Shown one piece after another: positions 53,664-62,326 of a stretch of 64,000 nt of DNA. Position 1 is the stretch's first letter. Each line of letters starts with the position of its first letter. Location of the stretch: NCBI RefSeq assembly GCF_016463975.1, contig NZ_JAEMNX010000001.1:124001-188000 (forward strand). The letters run 5' to 3'. Below the pieces are notes generated by a model that saw nothing but the letters and a program-made list of their open reading frames with translations, was not told the DNA's origin and searched no databases. This stretch comes from Marinomonas transparens (GTDB taxonomy: Bacteria > Pseudomonadota > Gammaproteobacteria > Pseudomonadales > Marinomonadaceae). The position numbers and the translations under genes were made by a program.

Positions 53664-55462
53664 TGAAACATCGTTACCTAATCGCTATCGGGCTCGTCTT
53701 TTTAACACTTGCTCCACTGGTATTACCGACCTACCAAGTCACCTTGCTAAACTATATTGGCTTATACGCTTTAGTGGTTCTTGGCTTAATTCTACTCACA
53801 GGCGTTGGCGGTATGACCAGCTTTGGTCAAGCGGCTTTCGTTGGGTTAGGCGCTTACACCACCGCCTATCTGACCACAACTGAACAGTTGCCAGCATGGT
53901 TAAGCTGGACAGCAGGTTCGCCTTGGTTGGCACTCCTTGTCGGAATCACTCTCACTGCGGCGGTGGCTCTGTTTCTCGGCGCTCTCACCTTACGCTTATC
54001 AGGTCACTATTTGCCTTTGGGAACCATTGCTTGGGGCATTTCCCTTTATTATCTATTCGGCACAATGAGTTCCATGGGCGGCCATACTGGCATCAGCGGA
54101 TTGCCTTCTCTCAGTTTTTTCGGGCTATTGCTCGATAAAGGCGAAAAGATTTTCTATCTCATCTGGGTGATTCTCTTATTGGCGATCTGGATCACCAGCA
54201 ATCTATTAAATTCACGGGAAGGACGAGCTATTCGCGCACTCAAAGGCGGACAACTAATGGCGGAATCCATGGGCGTAAACACCTTTCGCTCCAAGATGGT
54301 GATCTTTCTCATATCAGCTCTTTTTGCGGCTATTTCTGGCTGGCTTTACGCTCACACTCAACGCTTTGTTAACCCGACACCCTTCGGTCTGCACATGGGC
54401 ATTGACTACTTATTTATGGCACTTATTGGTGGCGTTGGTAGTGTATGGGGAGCACTCGTTGGCGCCGGTGTACTCACCATGCTTAAGCAATGGTTACAGG
54501 ATTGGCTACCGCTTATTATGGGCAGCAATGGTCAATATGAAACCATTGTCTTTGGCCTACTGATCGTCTTTATGATGCAGCGCTCTCCGGGTGGTTTGTG
54601 GCCTTTATTGGTCAAACTAGTCCCTATGCGCTGGCGTATTCAACAGCACATTTTGATCAATGAAAACGTCGATAACCTTTCCCGTAGACCCCTTCCTGAA
54701 AAAGGTGAGTTACTACTCGAAGCCCACGATGTCACTCGTCGGTTTGGTGGCTTGGTTGCTAATAATAAGATGAACCTATCACTTCATGCTGGGGAGGTCC
54801 TCGCCCTCATCGGCCCGAATGGCGCAGGTAAGAGCACCATGTTCAATCAATTGTCTGCGGTGGATACACCAAGCGACGGCGAGGTGATCTTCATGGGCAC
54901 AAGTTTACAAGGTAAAAGCTCTCGCCAAGTCGCTAACATGGGTATGAGCCGCACCTTCCAGCATGTGAAGCTGTTACCCACGATGACAGTGCTTGAAAAC
55001 GTTGCCTTGGGTGCACACATGCGCGGCTCAAAAGGTGTCATGAGTGCCGCCTTGCACAGAGAAAGAGAAGAAGAACAACGACTGCTGAAAGAAGCCAAGT
55101 ACCAACTCGAACGAGTAGGTTTAGGTGATCACCTTTATGCAGAAGCGGGAAGCTTGGCGCTTGGCCAACAACGCATCCTCGAAATCGCAAGGGCATTGTG
55201 TGCTGACCCTTGTGTCTTGTTACTAGACGAACCTGCGGCGGGTTTACGCTTTAAAGAAAAGCAAGCTTTAGCGCAATTGCTCACCAAATTAAAAGAAGAG
55301 GGTTTAGCTATTCTGCTTGTTGAGCATGATATGGACTTTGTTATGAACCTTGTGGATCGGATAGTCGTCATGGAATTTGGAGAGAAAATCGCCGAGGGTA
55401 AACCCGAAGAAATTCAAACCAACCCTGCCGTATTAGAAGCGTATTTGGGAGGGGAAGAGTGA
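53663..55462 (+). CDS. Fused LivM permease and LivG ATPase
   Basis: A 599-residue fusion. Residues 1-330 are a LivM-type permease (YIGLYALVVLGLILLTGVGGMTSFGQAAF, GRAIRALKGGQLMAESMGVN, FMALIGGVGSVWGALVGAG). Residues 350-599 are a LivG-type ATPase with Walker A GPNGAGKST, signature region LALGQQR and Walker B LLLDEPAAGL, His switch VEHDMD. The fusion fixes one permease and one ATPase in a single chain. It overlaps livF by 4 nt (GTGA). Confidence 0.9.
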   Translation: MKHRYLIAIGLVFLTLAPLVLPTYQVTLLNYIGLYALVVLGLILLTGVGGMTSFGQAAFVGLGAYTTAYLTTTEQLPAWLSWTAGSPWLALLVGITLTAAVALFLGALTLRLSGHYLPLGTIAWGISLYYLFGTMSSMGGHTGISGLPSLSFFGLLLDKGEKIFYLIWVILLLAIWITSNLLNSREGRAIRALKGGQLMAESMGVNTFRSKMVIFLISALFAAISGWLYAHTQRFVNPTPFGLHMGIDYLFMALIGGVGSVWGALVGAGVLTMLKQWLQDWLPLIMGSNGQYETIVFGLLIVFMMQRSPGGLWPLLVKLVPMRWRIQQHILINENVDNLSRRPLPEKGELLLEAHDVTRRFGGLVANNKMNLSLHAGEVLALIGPNGAGKSTMFNQLSAVDTPSDGEVIFMGTSLQGKSSRQVANMGMSRTFQHVKLLPTMTVLENVALGAHMRGSKGVMSAALHREREEEQRLLKEAKYQLERVGLGDHLYAEAGSLALGQQRILEIARALCADPCVLLLDEPAAGLRFKEKQALAQLLTKLKEEGLAILLVEHDMDFVMNLVDRIVVMEFGEKIAEGKPEEIQTNPAVLEAYLGGEE

Positions 55463-56220
55463 ATCAATCAAGCAATATAGACTTATTAAAAGTCAGTGAC
55501 CTAAAAGTCGCCTACGGCAAAGTCAATGCGCTAACAGGCATAGACCTTACGCTCAAAGAAGGTCAATTAGTCACTGTCATCGGACCAAACGGGGCAGGCA
55601 AAACAACGCTTTTATCGGCCATCATGGGAGTTCTGCCATCGAGTGGCATTATTCGATTTGATGATAAAGAGTTTACCAGCCCAGAAGTGGAAACACTGGT
55701 TGGCCATGGTCTTGGCTTAGTCCCAGAAAAACGCGAACTGTTTACCAGCATGAGCGTGCAAGATAATTTATTGCTCGGCGCTTTTCTGCGTTATCGAAAA
55801 GGCGATAAAACCTACGATAAGACGTTAGCTGAAATCTACAGCTTATTCCCTCGCCTTTGGGAACGTCGCCAACAACAAGCGGGCACCTTATCCGGTGGCG
55901 AAAGACAAATGCTGGCCATTGGCCGAGCCATGATGAGCAAGCCTAAACTACTCATGCTTGATGAACCCAGCTTAGGGCTAGCGCCATTAATCACCCGCGA
56001 AATCTTTCGCATTTTCAGCGACCTAAGACGCCAGGGTGTTTCCATTCTATTGGTCGAACAAAACGCTCGCGCCGCACTCAGAGTGGCGGATTACGCCTAT
56101 GTGCTTGAAGGCGGCCAAGTCGCTATGCAGGGGCCAGCAGCCGAGCTTGCCAATGACCCAAAAGTCATTGAGACGTATTTAGGCTTAGCAAATAAACACC
56201 AAGAATTATTATCCAGTTAA
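55459..56220 (+). CDS. Branched-chain-type ABC ATPase (LivF)
   Basis: A 253-residue LivF-type ATPase with Walker A GPNGAGKTT, signature LSGGERQ, Walker B LLMLDEPSLGL and LVEQNARAAL. It starts with GTG inside the previous gene, with GGAGGGGAAG as ribosome-binding site. It completes the importer as the second ATPase. Confidence 0.92.
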   Translation: MNQSSNIDLLKVSDLKVAYGKVNALTGIDLTLKEGQLVTVIGPNGAGKTTLLSAIMGVLPSSGIIRFDDKEFTSPEVETLVGHGLGLVPEKRELFTSMSVQDNLLLGAFLRYRKGDKTYDKTLAEIYSLFPRLWERRQQQAGTLSGGERQMLAIGRAMMSKPKLLMLDEPSLGLAPLITREIFRIFSDLRRQGVSILLVEQNARAALRVADYAYVLEGGQVAMQGPAAELANDPKVIETYLGLANKHQELLSS

Positions 56221-56247
56221 CCTTTGAGAAAAATAGAAGATTACACT

Positions 56248-57234
56248 ATGAAAATTTGTATCGCAGGCGCAGGTGCCATTGGTTGTACTATCGCTGCTCG
56301 ACTCGCCCATTCAGGCCAAGACGTAAATGTATTAGCTCGCGGAGAAACACTGGCCGCTATCAAGAAAGAGGGTATCAAACTAACGGATTTAGACGGTGAC
56401 TATCAGGTACCTGTCAACGCCAGTGAATCTGCTGAAGAATTAGGCCCGCAAGACCTTATTTTTATCTGCACAAAAGCACCAGCGTTGCCCGTTATGCTCG
56501 AAAAAATACAGCCAATGCTGCACGAAAAGACCATCGTGATTCCTGCCGTAAACGGCATTCCTTGGTGGTACTTCCAAGGAATAGAAGGTCGCTTCTCTGG
56601 AGAAAACATTCAATCCATTGACCCTGAAGGCAGTGTTAGCAAACTCCTGCCTCATAAGCACCTAATTGGCTGTGTGGTGTTTATTACTGCCTCTCGCCAA
56701 GCTCCTGCGGTTGTCAAAGCGACCAATCCTCACTTAATCGTATTAGGCGAAATTACGAATGAAATGACAGAGCGACTAGAAAGCGTTCGCCATGTTATTG
56801 AACTGGCAGGCATAGAAGCCAGAGCAACCGACAATATTCGAGATCAGTTATGGACAAAGGTCGCCGCTAACATTACATCCAACCCATTATCAGTGGTCAC
56901 AAAAGGTACCTTAGAACAGGTTTACGCAGACGATAGGCTCAAACCATTGGTTCGCCAGATGCTAGATGAAGTGCTACTCACCGCTGCCGCTTATGGCGCA
57001 CGAATTCGTTTTGACCCTCATACCTTTATGGAATTAGGTGCTGGAATGGGAGCCGTAAAAACCTCCATGCTACAAGACTTTGAAGCAGGACAACCGCTTG
57101 AACTGAGTGCCATTGGCCACTCGGTGATCGAGCTAGCCAACAAGGTAGGTACACCTATGGTGGCTACCCAAAACTTACTCAACGTGACGGAGTTTATTGC
57201 CACTCACCACACTCACTTGCCAAAAGCGTCATAA
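56248..57234 (+). CDS. 2-dehydropantoate 2-reductase (ketopantoate reductase) family protein
   Basis: A 328-residue NAD(P)-dependent reductase of the PanE/ApbA family. The cofactor motif is IAGAGAIGCTIAARL; catalytic-type residues are in LWTKVAANITSNPLSVVT (Lys/Asn) and a C-terminal KTSMLQDFEAGQPLEL (Glu/Asp). It sits inside the transporter operon. Pantothenate synthesis is unlikely there; a 2-oxo or 3-oxo acid step on an auxin side chain is possible but unproven. ATG 56248 is used; a TTG at 56224 is less likely. Confidence 0.85.
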   Translation: MKICIAGAGAIGCTIAARLAHSGQDVNVLARGETLAAIKKEGIKLTDLDGDYQVPVNASESAEELGPQDLIFICTKAPALPVMLEKIQPMLHEKTIVIPAVNGIPWWYFQGIEGRFSGENIQSIDPEGSVSKLLPHKHLIGCVVFITASRQAPAVVKATNPHLIVLGEITNEMTERLESVRHVIELAGIEARATDNIRDQLWTKVAANITSNPLSVVTKGTLEQVYADDRLKPLVRQMLDEVLLTAAAYGARIRFDPHTFMELGAGMGAVKTSMLQDFEAGQPLELSAIGHSVIELANKVGTPMVATQNLLNVTEFIATHHTHLPKAS

Positions 57235-57262
57235 AGCACGAAGACACATTAAGGAAATAACG

Positions 57263-58024
57263 ATGAGCAAAACATTGTCACGACCATCACACATTAACGA
57301 AGAAGAGTGGGAACTAAGAGTTAAATTGGCTCATTGCTACCACCTAATTGATTTCTTTGGCTGGACAGAGACCATTTTCAACCACATATCAGCACGCCTC
57401 CCCAATGTAGAAGGCGAATATCTGGTGAACCCTTTTGGCCTTAACTACACAGAAATCACACCACTGAACTTGATCAAAGTCGATGTAAATGGCAACAAAC
57501 TAGACGACTCGCCATACGATGGAAACCCAGCAGGCTTTGCACTTCATGGGGCGATCCATACGGCAAGGGAAGACGTACATTGTGTGATTCATACGCACAC
57601 CAACGAAGTATCCGCTGTCGCTATGAAAAAAATCGGCTTCACCCATGACAGTTTCTATGGCGCACAACTTTACGGCCGTGTCGGCTATCATACCTTCGAA
57701 GGCATCACGCTTTATGATGATGAAAGAAGCCGAATGCTCGAAAGCCTAGGAAATAAACACATTTTAGTGTTACGTAATCACGGTATTGCCGTAGGCGAAT
57801 TTGATATTGAACGTACTTTCTTTTTACTCTGGACGGTACAACGAGCCGCCGAGATTCAAGTCACATCAGGTGCACTGGGCGGCGAAGATGTCCCTCTACC
57901 AGAAACCATCAGCCAAAAATGTGCGGAACAAACGCAAATGCTCATTAGCAATAGTGGCTTTGCCAATAAATTTTACACCGCCATGGTTCGCAAAATGGAA
58001 AGCGAAAGAGGCGCCTACTGGTAA
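57263..58024 (+). CDS. Class II aldolase/adducin family protein
   Basis: A 253-residue class II aldolase-type protein. Zinc ligands are in IHTHTNEV (HxH) and LRNHGIAVGE. TIFNHISARLP and NPFGLNYTEI are also family-like. Members cleave or decarboxylate small hydroxy acids or phosphosugars; adducin-like members have no known activity. It is the last gene of the transporter operon, 28 bp after the reductase. AAGGAAATAA precedes ATG 57263. Substrate unknown. Confidence 0.85.
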   Translation: MSKTLSRPSHINEEEWELRVKLAHCYHLIDFFGWTETIFNHISARLPNVEGEYLVNPFGLNYTEITPLNLIKVDVNGNKLDDSPYDGNPAGFALHGAIHTAREDVHCVIHTHTNEVSAVAMKKIGFTHDSFYGAQLYGRVGYHTFEGITLYDDERSRMLESLGNKHILVLRNHGIAVGEFDIERTFFLLWTVQRAAEIQVTSGALGGEDVPLPETISQKCAEQTQMLISNSGFANKFYTAMVRKMESERGAYW

Positions 58025-58037
58025 TTTCATAGACTCA

Positions 58038-58066
58038 AAAATGACCAGAATACTTCTGGTCATTTT
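58038..58066 (+). terminator. Strong terminator of the ABC transporter operon
   Basis: AAAATGACCAGAA-TAC-TTCTGGTCATTTT is a perfect 13-bp stem, 13 bp past the aldolase stop. It separates the operon from iacR. Confidence 0.85.
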
Positions 58067-58139
58067 CCCTACTTAGCAATCCAATCAGGCTCTTGTAAAT
58101 TGACTAGATACACCAACCTTTTGTACAGTCTATGGCTAA

Positions 58140-58401
58140 GGAAGGTCTGAACAAGTCCTCTTGTCTCAGCATGTGGATAAAAGCCTGTTATTCGAGGCGA
58201 GTGCCGAATGTGAATAGTTGCCCTATTGTCGAGGTGCTCAACAAAGAATTCAGGCTTTTAGACCATGCCCTACGGGTCTTTCAGAGAAAACGCCACACTG
58301 CGTTGCGACTCTTTGAAAGGTACCTACATTACATCAGAGTCGCGCCTTATTTGACGATTTCTCTGAAAGACTGAGTCTTAGTAGACTTATTCAGACCTTC
58401 C
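58140..58401. mobile_element. 262-bp MITE-like element with CTAA target duplications
   Basis: Terminal inverted repeats GGAAGGTCTGAACAAGTC (58140-58157) and its mirror at 58384-58401 match at 17 of 18 positions. They are flanked by CTAA direct repeats (58136-58139 and 58402-58405). A 4-bp CTAR-type duplication and this end type fit the IS5 group. No transposase gene fits in 262 bp, so it is a non-autonomous element. Internal inverted stretches (for example CTTTCAGAG...CTCTTTGAAAG) make it structured. It inserts between the aldolase terminator and iacR, 22 bp before the iacR ATG. Confidence 0.75.
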
Positions 58402-58423
58402 CTAATAGGAGCAAAGACCTTTA

Positions 58424-58909
58424 ATGACAAACAAACCTCGACTACCCCGTAGCCAAAAATACAATCCAGCAAGTGACGACTTTCACAAAGAAGACTTTCC
58501 CTTCTATTGGCTTGCCCGTGTCCATGGCCGCTATACCATGGCGATGGAAAAAGCCCTAAAAAAAATTGGTCTCGACATACCAAGATGGCGCATCCTGTTC
58601 ATTTTAAAAGAAGAAGGCACCACCAGCGTATCGCAAATTGCCATCCACGCTATCGCTAAATTACCCACCATCACCAAAATCATCCAACGTATGAAAGAAG
58701 ACGGACTGATTGAGACCAAGGTACGCAGTGAAGATGGGCGAGTAACCGATGTGACTCTTACAGAAAAGGGCCTGCAAGCCATTGCTGATATTCAAGATGT
58801 GACTCAGGACCTATTTCGCCAAAGCTTTAAAGGCATGACAGAAGCTAAAATACAAAGGCTCAACAAGTTGTTGGAAGAGCTATTCCACAACTTGCCGGAG
58901 CACTTTTAG
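58424..58909 (+). CDS. iacR: MarR-family regulator, IacR
   Basis: A 161-residue MarR-type repressor with the winged-helix core (IPRWRILFILKEEGTTSVSQIA, TITKIIQRMKEDGLIETK) and the basic wing VRSEDGRVTDVTLTEKG. In studied iac clusters a MarR protein represses iacA and is released by indole-3-acetate. Its position beside the cluster supports the name. The 5' leader is a MITE-like insertion ending 22 bp before the ATG, so its native promoter has been displaced. AGGAG lies 12 bp before the ATG. Confidence 0.85.
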   Translation: MTNKPRLPRSQKYNPASDDFHKEDFPFYWLARVHGRYTMAMEKALKKIGLDIPRWRILFILKEEGTTSVSQIAIHAIAKLPTITKIIQRMKEDGLIETKVRSEDGRVTDVTLTEKGLQAIADIQDVTQDLFRQSFKGMTEAKIQRLNKLLEELFHNLPEHF

Positions 58910-58925
58910 TAAACCCAGATCAGAG

Positions 58926-60662
58926 CTACTTTTGTAAGTAACTTTCTGCCTCTGCTCTTCCCATGTATTTCCCTAAGGTTTTTACTGGCACGTCTTTTAG
59001 ATTTACTACGATCAAACCATCCAAGGTATTGTTAAAGGCAGAATCCACGTTAAAACATACCAACTTGCCGTTCATTTTCAGATACTGGCGCAACAGGATG
59101 GGCAAACCTTTTCCTGACTCCATCTTGGCAAGCACTTTTGACAATAGGGAAACGCTTGCTAACGCCGTCAAGAGATGAGGCTGCCAAAAAGGCATCTCGC
59201 TATTTTTTAACGGTGTCGAGGCAGCGACTAACGCGGCTTTTTGTTGATCATAAAAATGGATGGACAATACCGCCGCCATCAATTCTCTGGCACTGTGACT
59301 GTATTCATTGCTGATACTGACTGGCCCAAACAGGTGCGTATACTTAGGATGGCGATGCACAAAGGTGGCGATGCCTTTCCACAGCATGAACAGGGAATTT
59401 AAATTCTTTTGATAATGGGCCGCCACCACAGAACGCCCCACTTCGATACTATTGTCCAAGCTATCAATAAAGGCTTGGTCGTATTCAAACAAGCTACGGG
59501 AATACAGGCTTTCTAAGCCCTTTTCTTTGATCAATTCATCGACTAAGCCTAAGCGATATGAACCGACGATTTCTTTATTATCTCTATGCCAAACAAACAA
59601 CTGATGATAATAGCGATCGAACTCATCAAGGTCACAGGCCAATCCTGTACCTTCACCTACAGCACGAAAATTCTCTTCTCGAATACGTCCAATTTCCTTC
59701 ATCAACTCTGGAATCGATTGGCTAGGAGCGCAATACACAGCAAAGCAACCTTGCTCTACCAGCAGCATCTCTTCAGGAAGGGCATTGATTTCTTGTTCTA
59801 GTTTATCAACAGCAATGGCGTCGATAATCGGCGCCATGGATGCTTCCACCGCCCCTTTATTTAACGATCTTTTTGAGCTCATCAAATAGGTATTTAAACG
59901 TAAGTAGTGCACTAAATCTTGGTCTTTTTGAAACTCACTCACTTCAGAATAAGGGATTGGGCTACCGATAGATAAGGCAATACTAGACTCTCTTTTATTC
60001 AGTAACTCTTTACCTAAAAGCGCCGTTCTGAGTAATGGATGAACGCGCCCTGCTCGATAAAACAAGGGGCTGTTTTTGCCATTAATAAAGATAGGAACTG
60101 TCGTGGCCTGTGCGCGCTTTACAAACTTAGCAACCGAGTTACTCCAAGTCACATCCGACAAGACTTTGCTTCCTTTCGGATAGGAGGACACCTCTCCTGC
60201 AGGAAAAATCACCAACAGACCACCATCGCTCAGGTGTTGATTCGCATCACGAATCGCTATGCTGTTGGTCTGCTTAGCGGTTTTACCACCAAATACGTCT
60301 ACCCCAATAAACAGCTCTGAAATCTCAGGAACACGTTTCAACATTTGATTCGCCAAGACTTTAATATCCTGACGACGTTCAGCAATCAATGCGGCTAATA
60401 TCACACCCTCAATAGCGCCAAGAGGGTGGTTCGCCACAATGACCACAGGCCCAGTTTGAGGGATATTATCGAGAGAGCCTTGCTCTAGATAATAACTCGC
60501 ATTCAGTGCCTTTAAGGTGTATTTCATAAAATCAACGCTCGACAAGCCTAGTGGTCGTTGTTGATAAAAATCATCTAACTTAGACAAGCCAGAGAGCCAT
60601 TCAACAAAAGACTCACCAATGCCGAAGGGCGTAAAATGTGGCAAACGAAACGGACTAGTCAT
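58926..60662 (-). CDS. olsF: OlsF-like bifunctional acyltransferase (ornithine lipid synthesis)
   Basis: A 578-residue two-domain protein. The N-terminal part is a lysophospholipid/PlsC-like acyltransferase (VANHPLGAIEGVI, FPAGEVSSYPKGS, ISIGSPIPY region). The C-terminal part is an OlsB/GNAT-type N-acyltransferase (VGEGTGLACDLDEFDRYYHQLFVW, EVGRSVVAAHYQ, LFGPVSISNEYSHSARELM). This architecture is OlsF, which makes ornithine lipids in two steps. In the PlsC-like motif the aspartate is Glu (HPLGAIEG), as in many members of this branch. It is the last gene of the packed leftward operon, 8 bp after the DoxX-like gene. Confidence 0.85.
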   Translation of the reverse strand: MTSPFRLPHFTPFGIGESFVEWLSGLSKLDDFYQQRPLGLSSVDFMKYTLKALNASYYLEQGSLDNIPQTGPVVIVANHPLGAIEGVILAALIAERRQDIKVLANQMLKRVPEISELFIGVDVFGGKTAKQTNSIAIRDANQHLSDGGLLVIFPAGEVSSYPKGSKVLSDVTWSNSVAKFVKRAQATTVPIFINGKNSPLFYRAGRVHPLLRTALLGKELLNKRESSIALSIGSPIPYSEVSEFQKDQDLVHYLRLNTYLMSSKRSLNKGAVEASMAPIIDAIAVDKLEQEINALPEEMLLVEQGCFAVYCAPSQSIPELMKEIGRIREENFRAVGEGTGLACDLDEFDRYYHQLFVWHRDNKEIVGSYRLGLVDELIKEKGLESLYSRSLFEYDQAFIDSLDNSIEVGRSVVAAHYQKNLNSLFMLWKGIATFVHRHPKYTHLFGPVSISNEYSHSARELMAAVLSIHFYDQQKAALVAASTPLKNSEMPFWQPHLLTALASVSLLSKVLAKMESGKGLPILLRQYLKMNGKLVCFNVDSAFNNTLDGLIVVNLKDVPVKTLGKYMGRAEAESYLQK

Positions 60663-60670
60663 TGCTCTAC

Positions 60671-61120
60671 TTAAGCCTTATTCAATAATTGGTAAAGAAA
60701 ACCATTGACCATTTTCAGGTCACGGACAACAAGAAAAGCACCACATGCCCAAACCAAACACGCCATGCCAAACAACAAACCACCGTCATTACCAACGACT
60801 TCACCACTGGCGTTAAATTCTGGCATCAACACGCCAAGTGGCGTAAACAGGTGGAAAAAGATAGCGCCACTCATAATGCCCACAGCCATAACAGCGCCAA
60901 GGCCATGAAAGCGGGTAAACAACAAAATAGCCGCTATCAGCTCAGCACTACCAATCAAATAAGCGCCGTATTGACCAAACAAGCGAATGCCTGACCATTC
61001 ACCTAGGGTTCCGAAAATGTACTCTGTTTCAGGTGAACCAGTGAATTTAAAAAACAACGACTGTACGAACACAAAAGCAATAAAGACCGCTGGACCATAT
61101 TTAATAAGATTTTTCTTCAT
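60671..61120 (-). CDS. DoxX-like membrane protein
   Basis: A 149-residue protein with four membrane segments (VFIAFVFVQSLFFKFTG, GAYLIGSAELIAAILLFT, AVMAVGIMSGAIFFHLF, LLFGMACLVWACGAFLVV). The SAELIAAILL motif is typical of DoxX/DoxD-like proteins. Function unknown. It lies 10 bp after the YHS gene and 8 bp before olsF. Confidence 0.75.
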   Translation of the reverse strand: MKKNLIKYGPAVFIAFVFVQSLFFKFTGSPETEYIFGTLGEWSGIRLFGQYGAYLIGSAELIAAILLFTRFHGLGAVMAVGIMSGAIFFHLFTPLGVLMPEFNASGEVVGNDGGLLFGMACLVWACGAFLVVRDLKMVNGFLYQLLNKA

Positions 61121-61130
61121 TTTTTACACT

Positions 61131-61571
61131 CTACTGTTTAATCAGGTTAGGCCAATTTTTATCGCCTTCTTTAATGAATTTTGCAGTGCTCTTATCCCAA
61201 CGCGCTTTGATCTCTTCATCATAATTTAGGAATAATCGACCACTTATTATCGCCCACTCGTTGGGATCGGCAGAAGCAAAGTCATTTTTCTCTGCCACCG
61301 CCCAAGCGCAGTAGCCACCGTACTGGGGCGCGTATTTTTCTGGCTCAGCAACAAAGAGATCCAAATGCTGCTGAGAAGCAAATAGCCACTTAGCCCCTTT
61401 ATATTCCGTTGAAAAATCTGACTTACCCTTCACCGCTTGATGCTCAGTAAAGTAGGCCACCGTGTCATAACCGTTCAAGGCTTTGTTGCTAAAAAAACCG
61501 GTATAAATGGGTGCTTGAGCAAAGCTCAACGAACTGACCATTACTAGGAAAACGCCAACTAACCACTTCAT
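61131..61571 (-). CDS. Exported YHS-domain protein
   Basis: A 146-residue periplasmic protein. Signal peptide MKWLVGVFLVMVSSLSFA, then a YHS domain (NGYDTVAYF, GAKWLFASQQHLDLFVAEPEKYAPQYGGYCAWAVA, residues 67-101). YHS domains are linked to metal binding; a copper or heavy-metal role is possible but not shown. It is part of the packed leftward operon. Confidence 0.85.
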   Translation of the reverse strand: MKWLVGVFLVMVSSLSFAQAPIYTGFFSNKALNGYDTVAYFTEHQAVKGKSDFSTEYKGAKWLFASQQHLDLFVAEPEKYAPQYGGYCAWAVAEKNDFASADPNEWAIISGRLFLNYDEEIKARWDKSTAKFIKEGDKNWPNLIKQ

Positions 61572-61593
61572 AAATACCTCTTCGTTGATAAAA

Positions 61594-62325
61594 TTAACTG
61601 ACTAAAGCTTCACGCTTAAGTATTTGATAACAATTTTTTGTCAATGCCGCTGCAGACAACGCCATACACGGGGAGCCAGCCACATAAGACATTTGCTGTT
61701 TATTAGCCGTCACTTGCACATGGGTAAAGCTCACGGTTTGAGCATCATGTCGATGCATACACACAGAAAAATGGGAATGCTCAATATGATGGTGTCGATG
61801 GAAATCCAGCAGTTCATGCTGATGAGTCAAATACGCCTGATGGCGATAAGCCACCACCTGCTCTAACTCCACGCCTGAAGAGAAATGCGGGGCCTCAGTT
61901 ACCTGCTGATGAAAGTCTTCACCATTCCATTCGAACGCCATCACATTGGGGTTCTCTAGGGTTAAATCTGAGTCAAACGCTAATAACGTAAAAGGGGCAA
62001 ATTGTCGCAGTGATAACCTTTTAAAGGCCCGCTCTAATTCCTCTACAGAAGCGGCTACCGATAAATTTTTCAGTAACAAACCCCGGCTAATCAGTTCCCC
62101 TGAAGGTGTTTTTCCTTGGTAGTTGTTCAACAAACACAAGGACAAACCAAACTCGTTCACACTAATCCAACTGCCTTTTCCAACAGGATCAATCGGTATC
62201 AGTACATCAACTTGATCTAGGGTTAACTGCTGGGGTGGCAGCGCAAGAGCACGATTTTTCTGTTCGTCTCGATTAAAGAAAATTTGATAGCCATCTTTGT
62301 CTATCAGCCAAGACACAGAACACAT
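61594..62325 (-). CDS. NRDE (TANGO2-like) family protein
   Basis: A 243-residue protein with the NRDE signature in FNRDEQKNR and an N-terminal MCSVSWL, and LSLCLLNNYQG, which is typical of the TANGO2/NRDE family. Eukaryotic TANGO2 has been linked to heme trafficking; bacterial roles are unknown. It follows the DinB-like gene after one base, so it is cotranscribed. Confidence 0.85.
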   Translation of the reverse strand: MCSVSWLIDKDGYQIFFNRDEQKNRALALPPQQLTLDQVDVLIPIDPVGKGSWISVNEFGLSLCLLNNYQGKTPSGELISRGLLLKNLSVAASVEELERAFKRLSLRQFAPFTLLAFDSDLTLENPNVMAFEWNGEDFHQQVTEAPHFSSGVELEQVVAYRHQAYLTHQHELLDFHRHHHIEHSHFSVCMHRHDAQTVSFTHVQVTANKQQMSYVAGSPCMALSAAALTKNCYQILKREALVS

Positions 62326-62326
62326 A

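Noticed and set aside
58132..58374. 80-codon open frame spanning the MITE-like element
   Set aside because: It shows no similarity to transposases in its translation and lies between inverted repeats; probably fortuitous.
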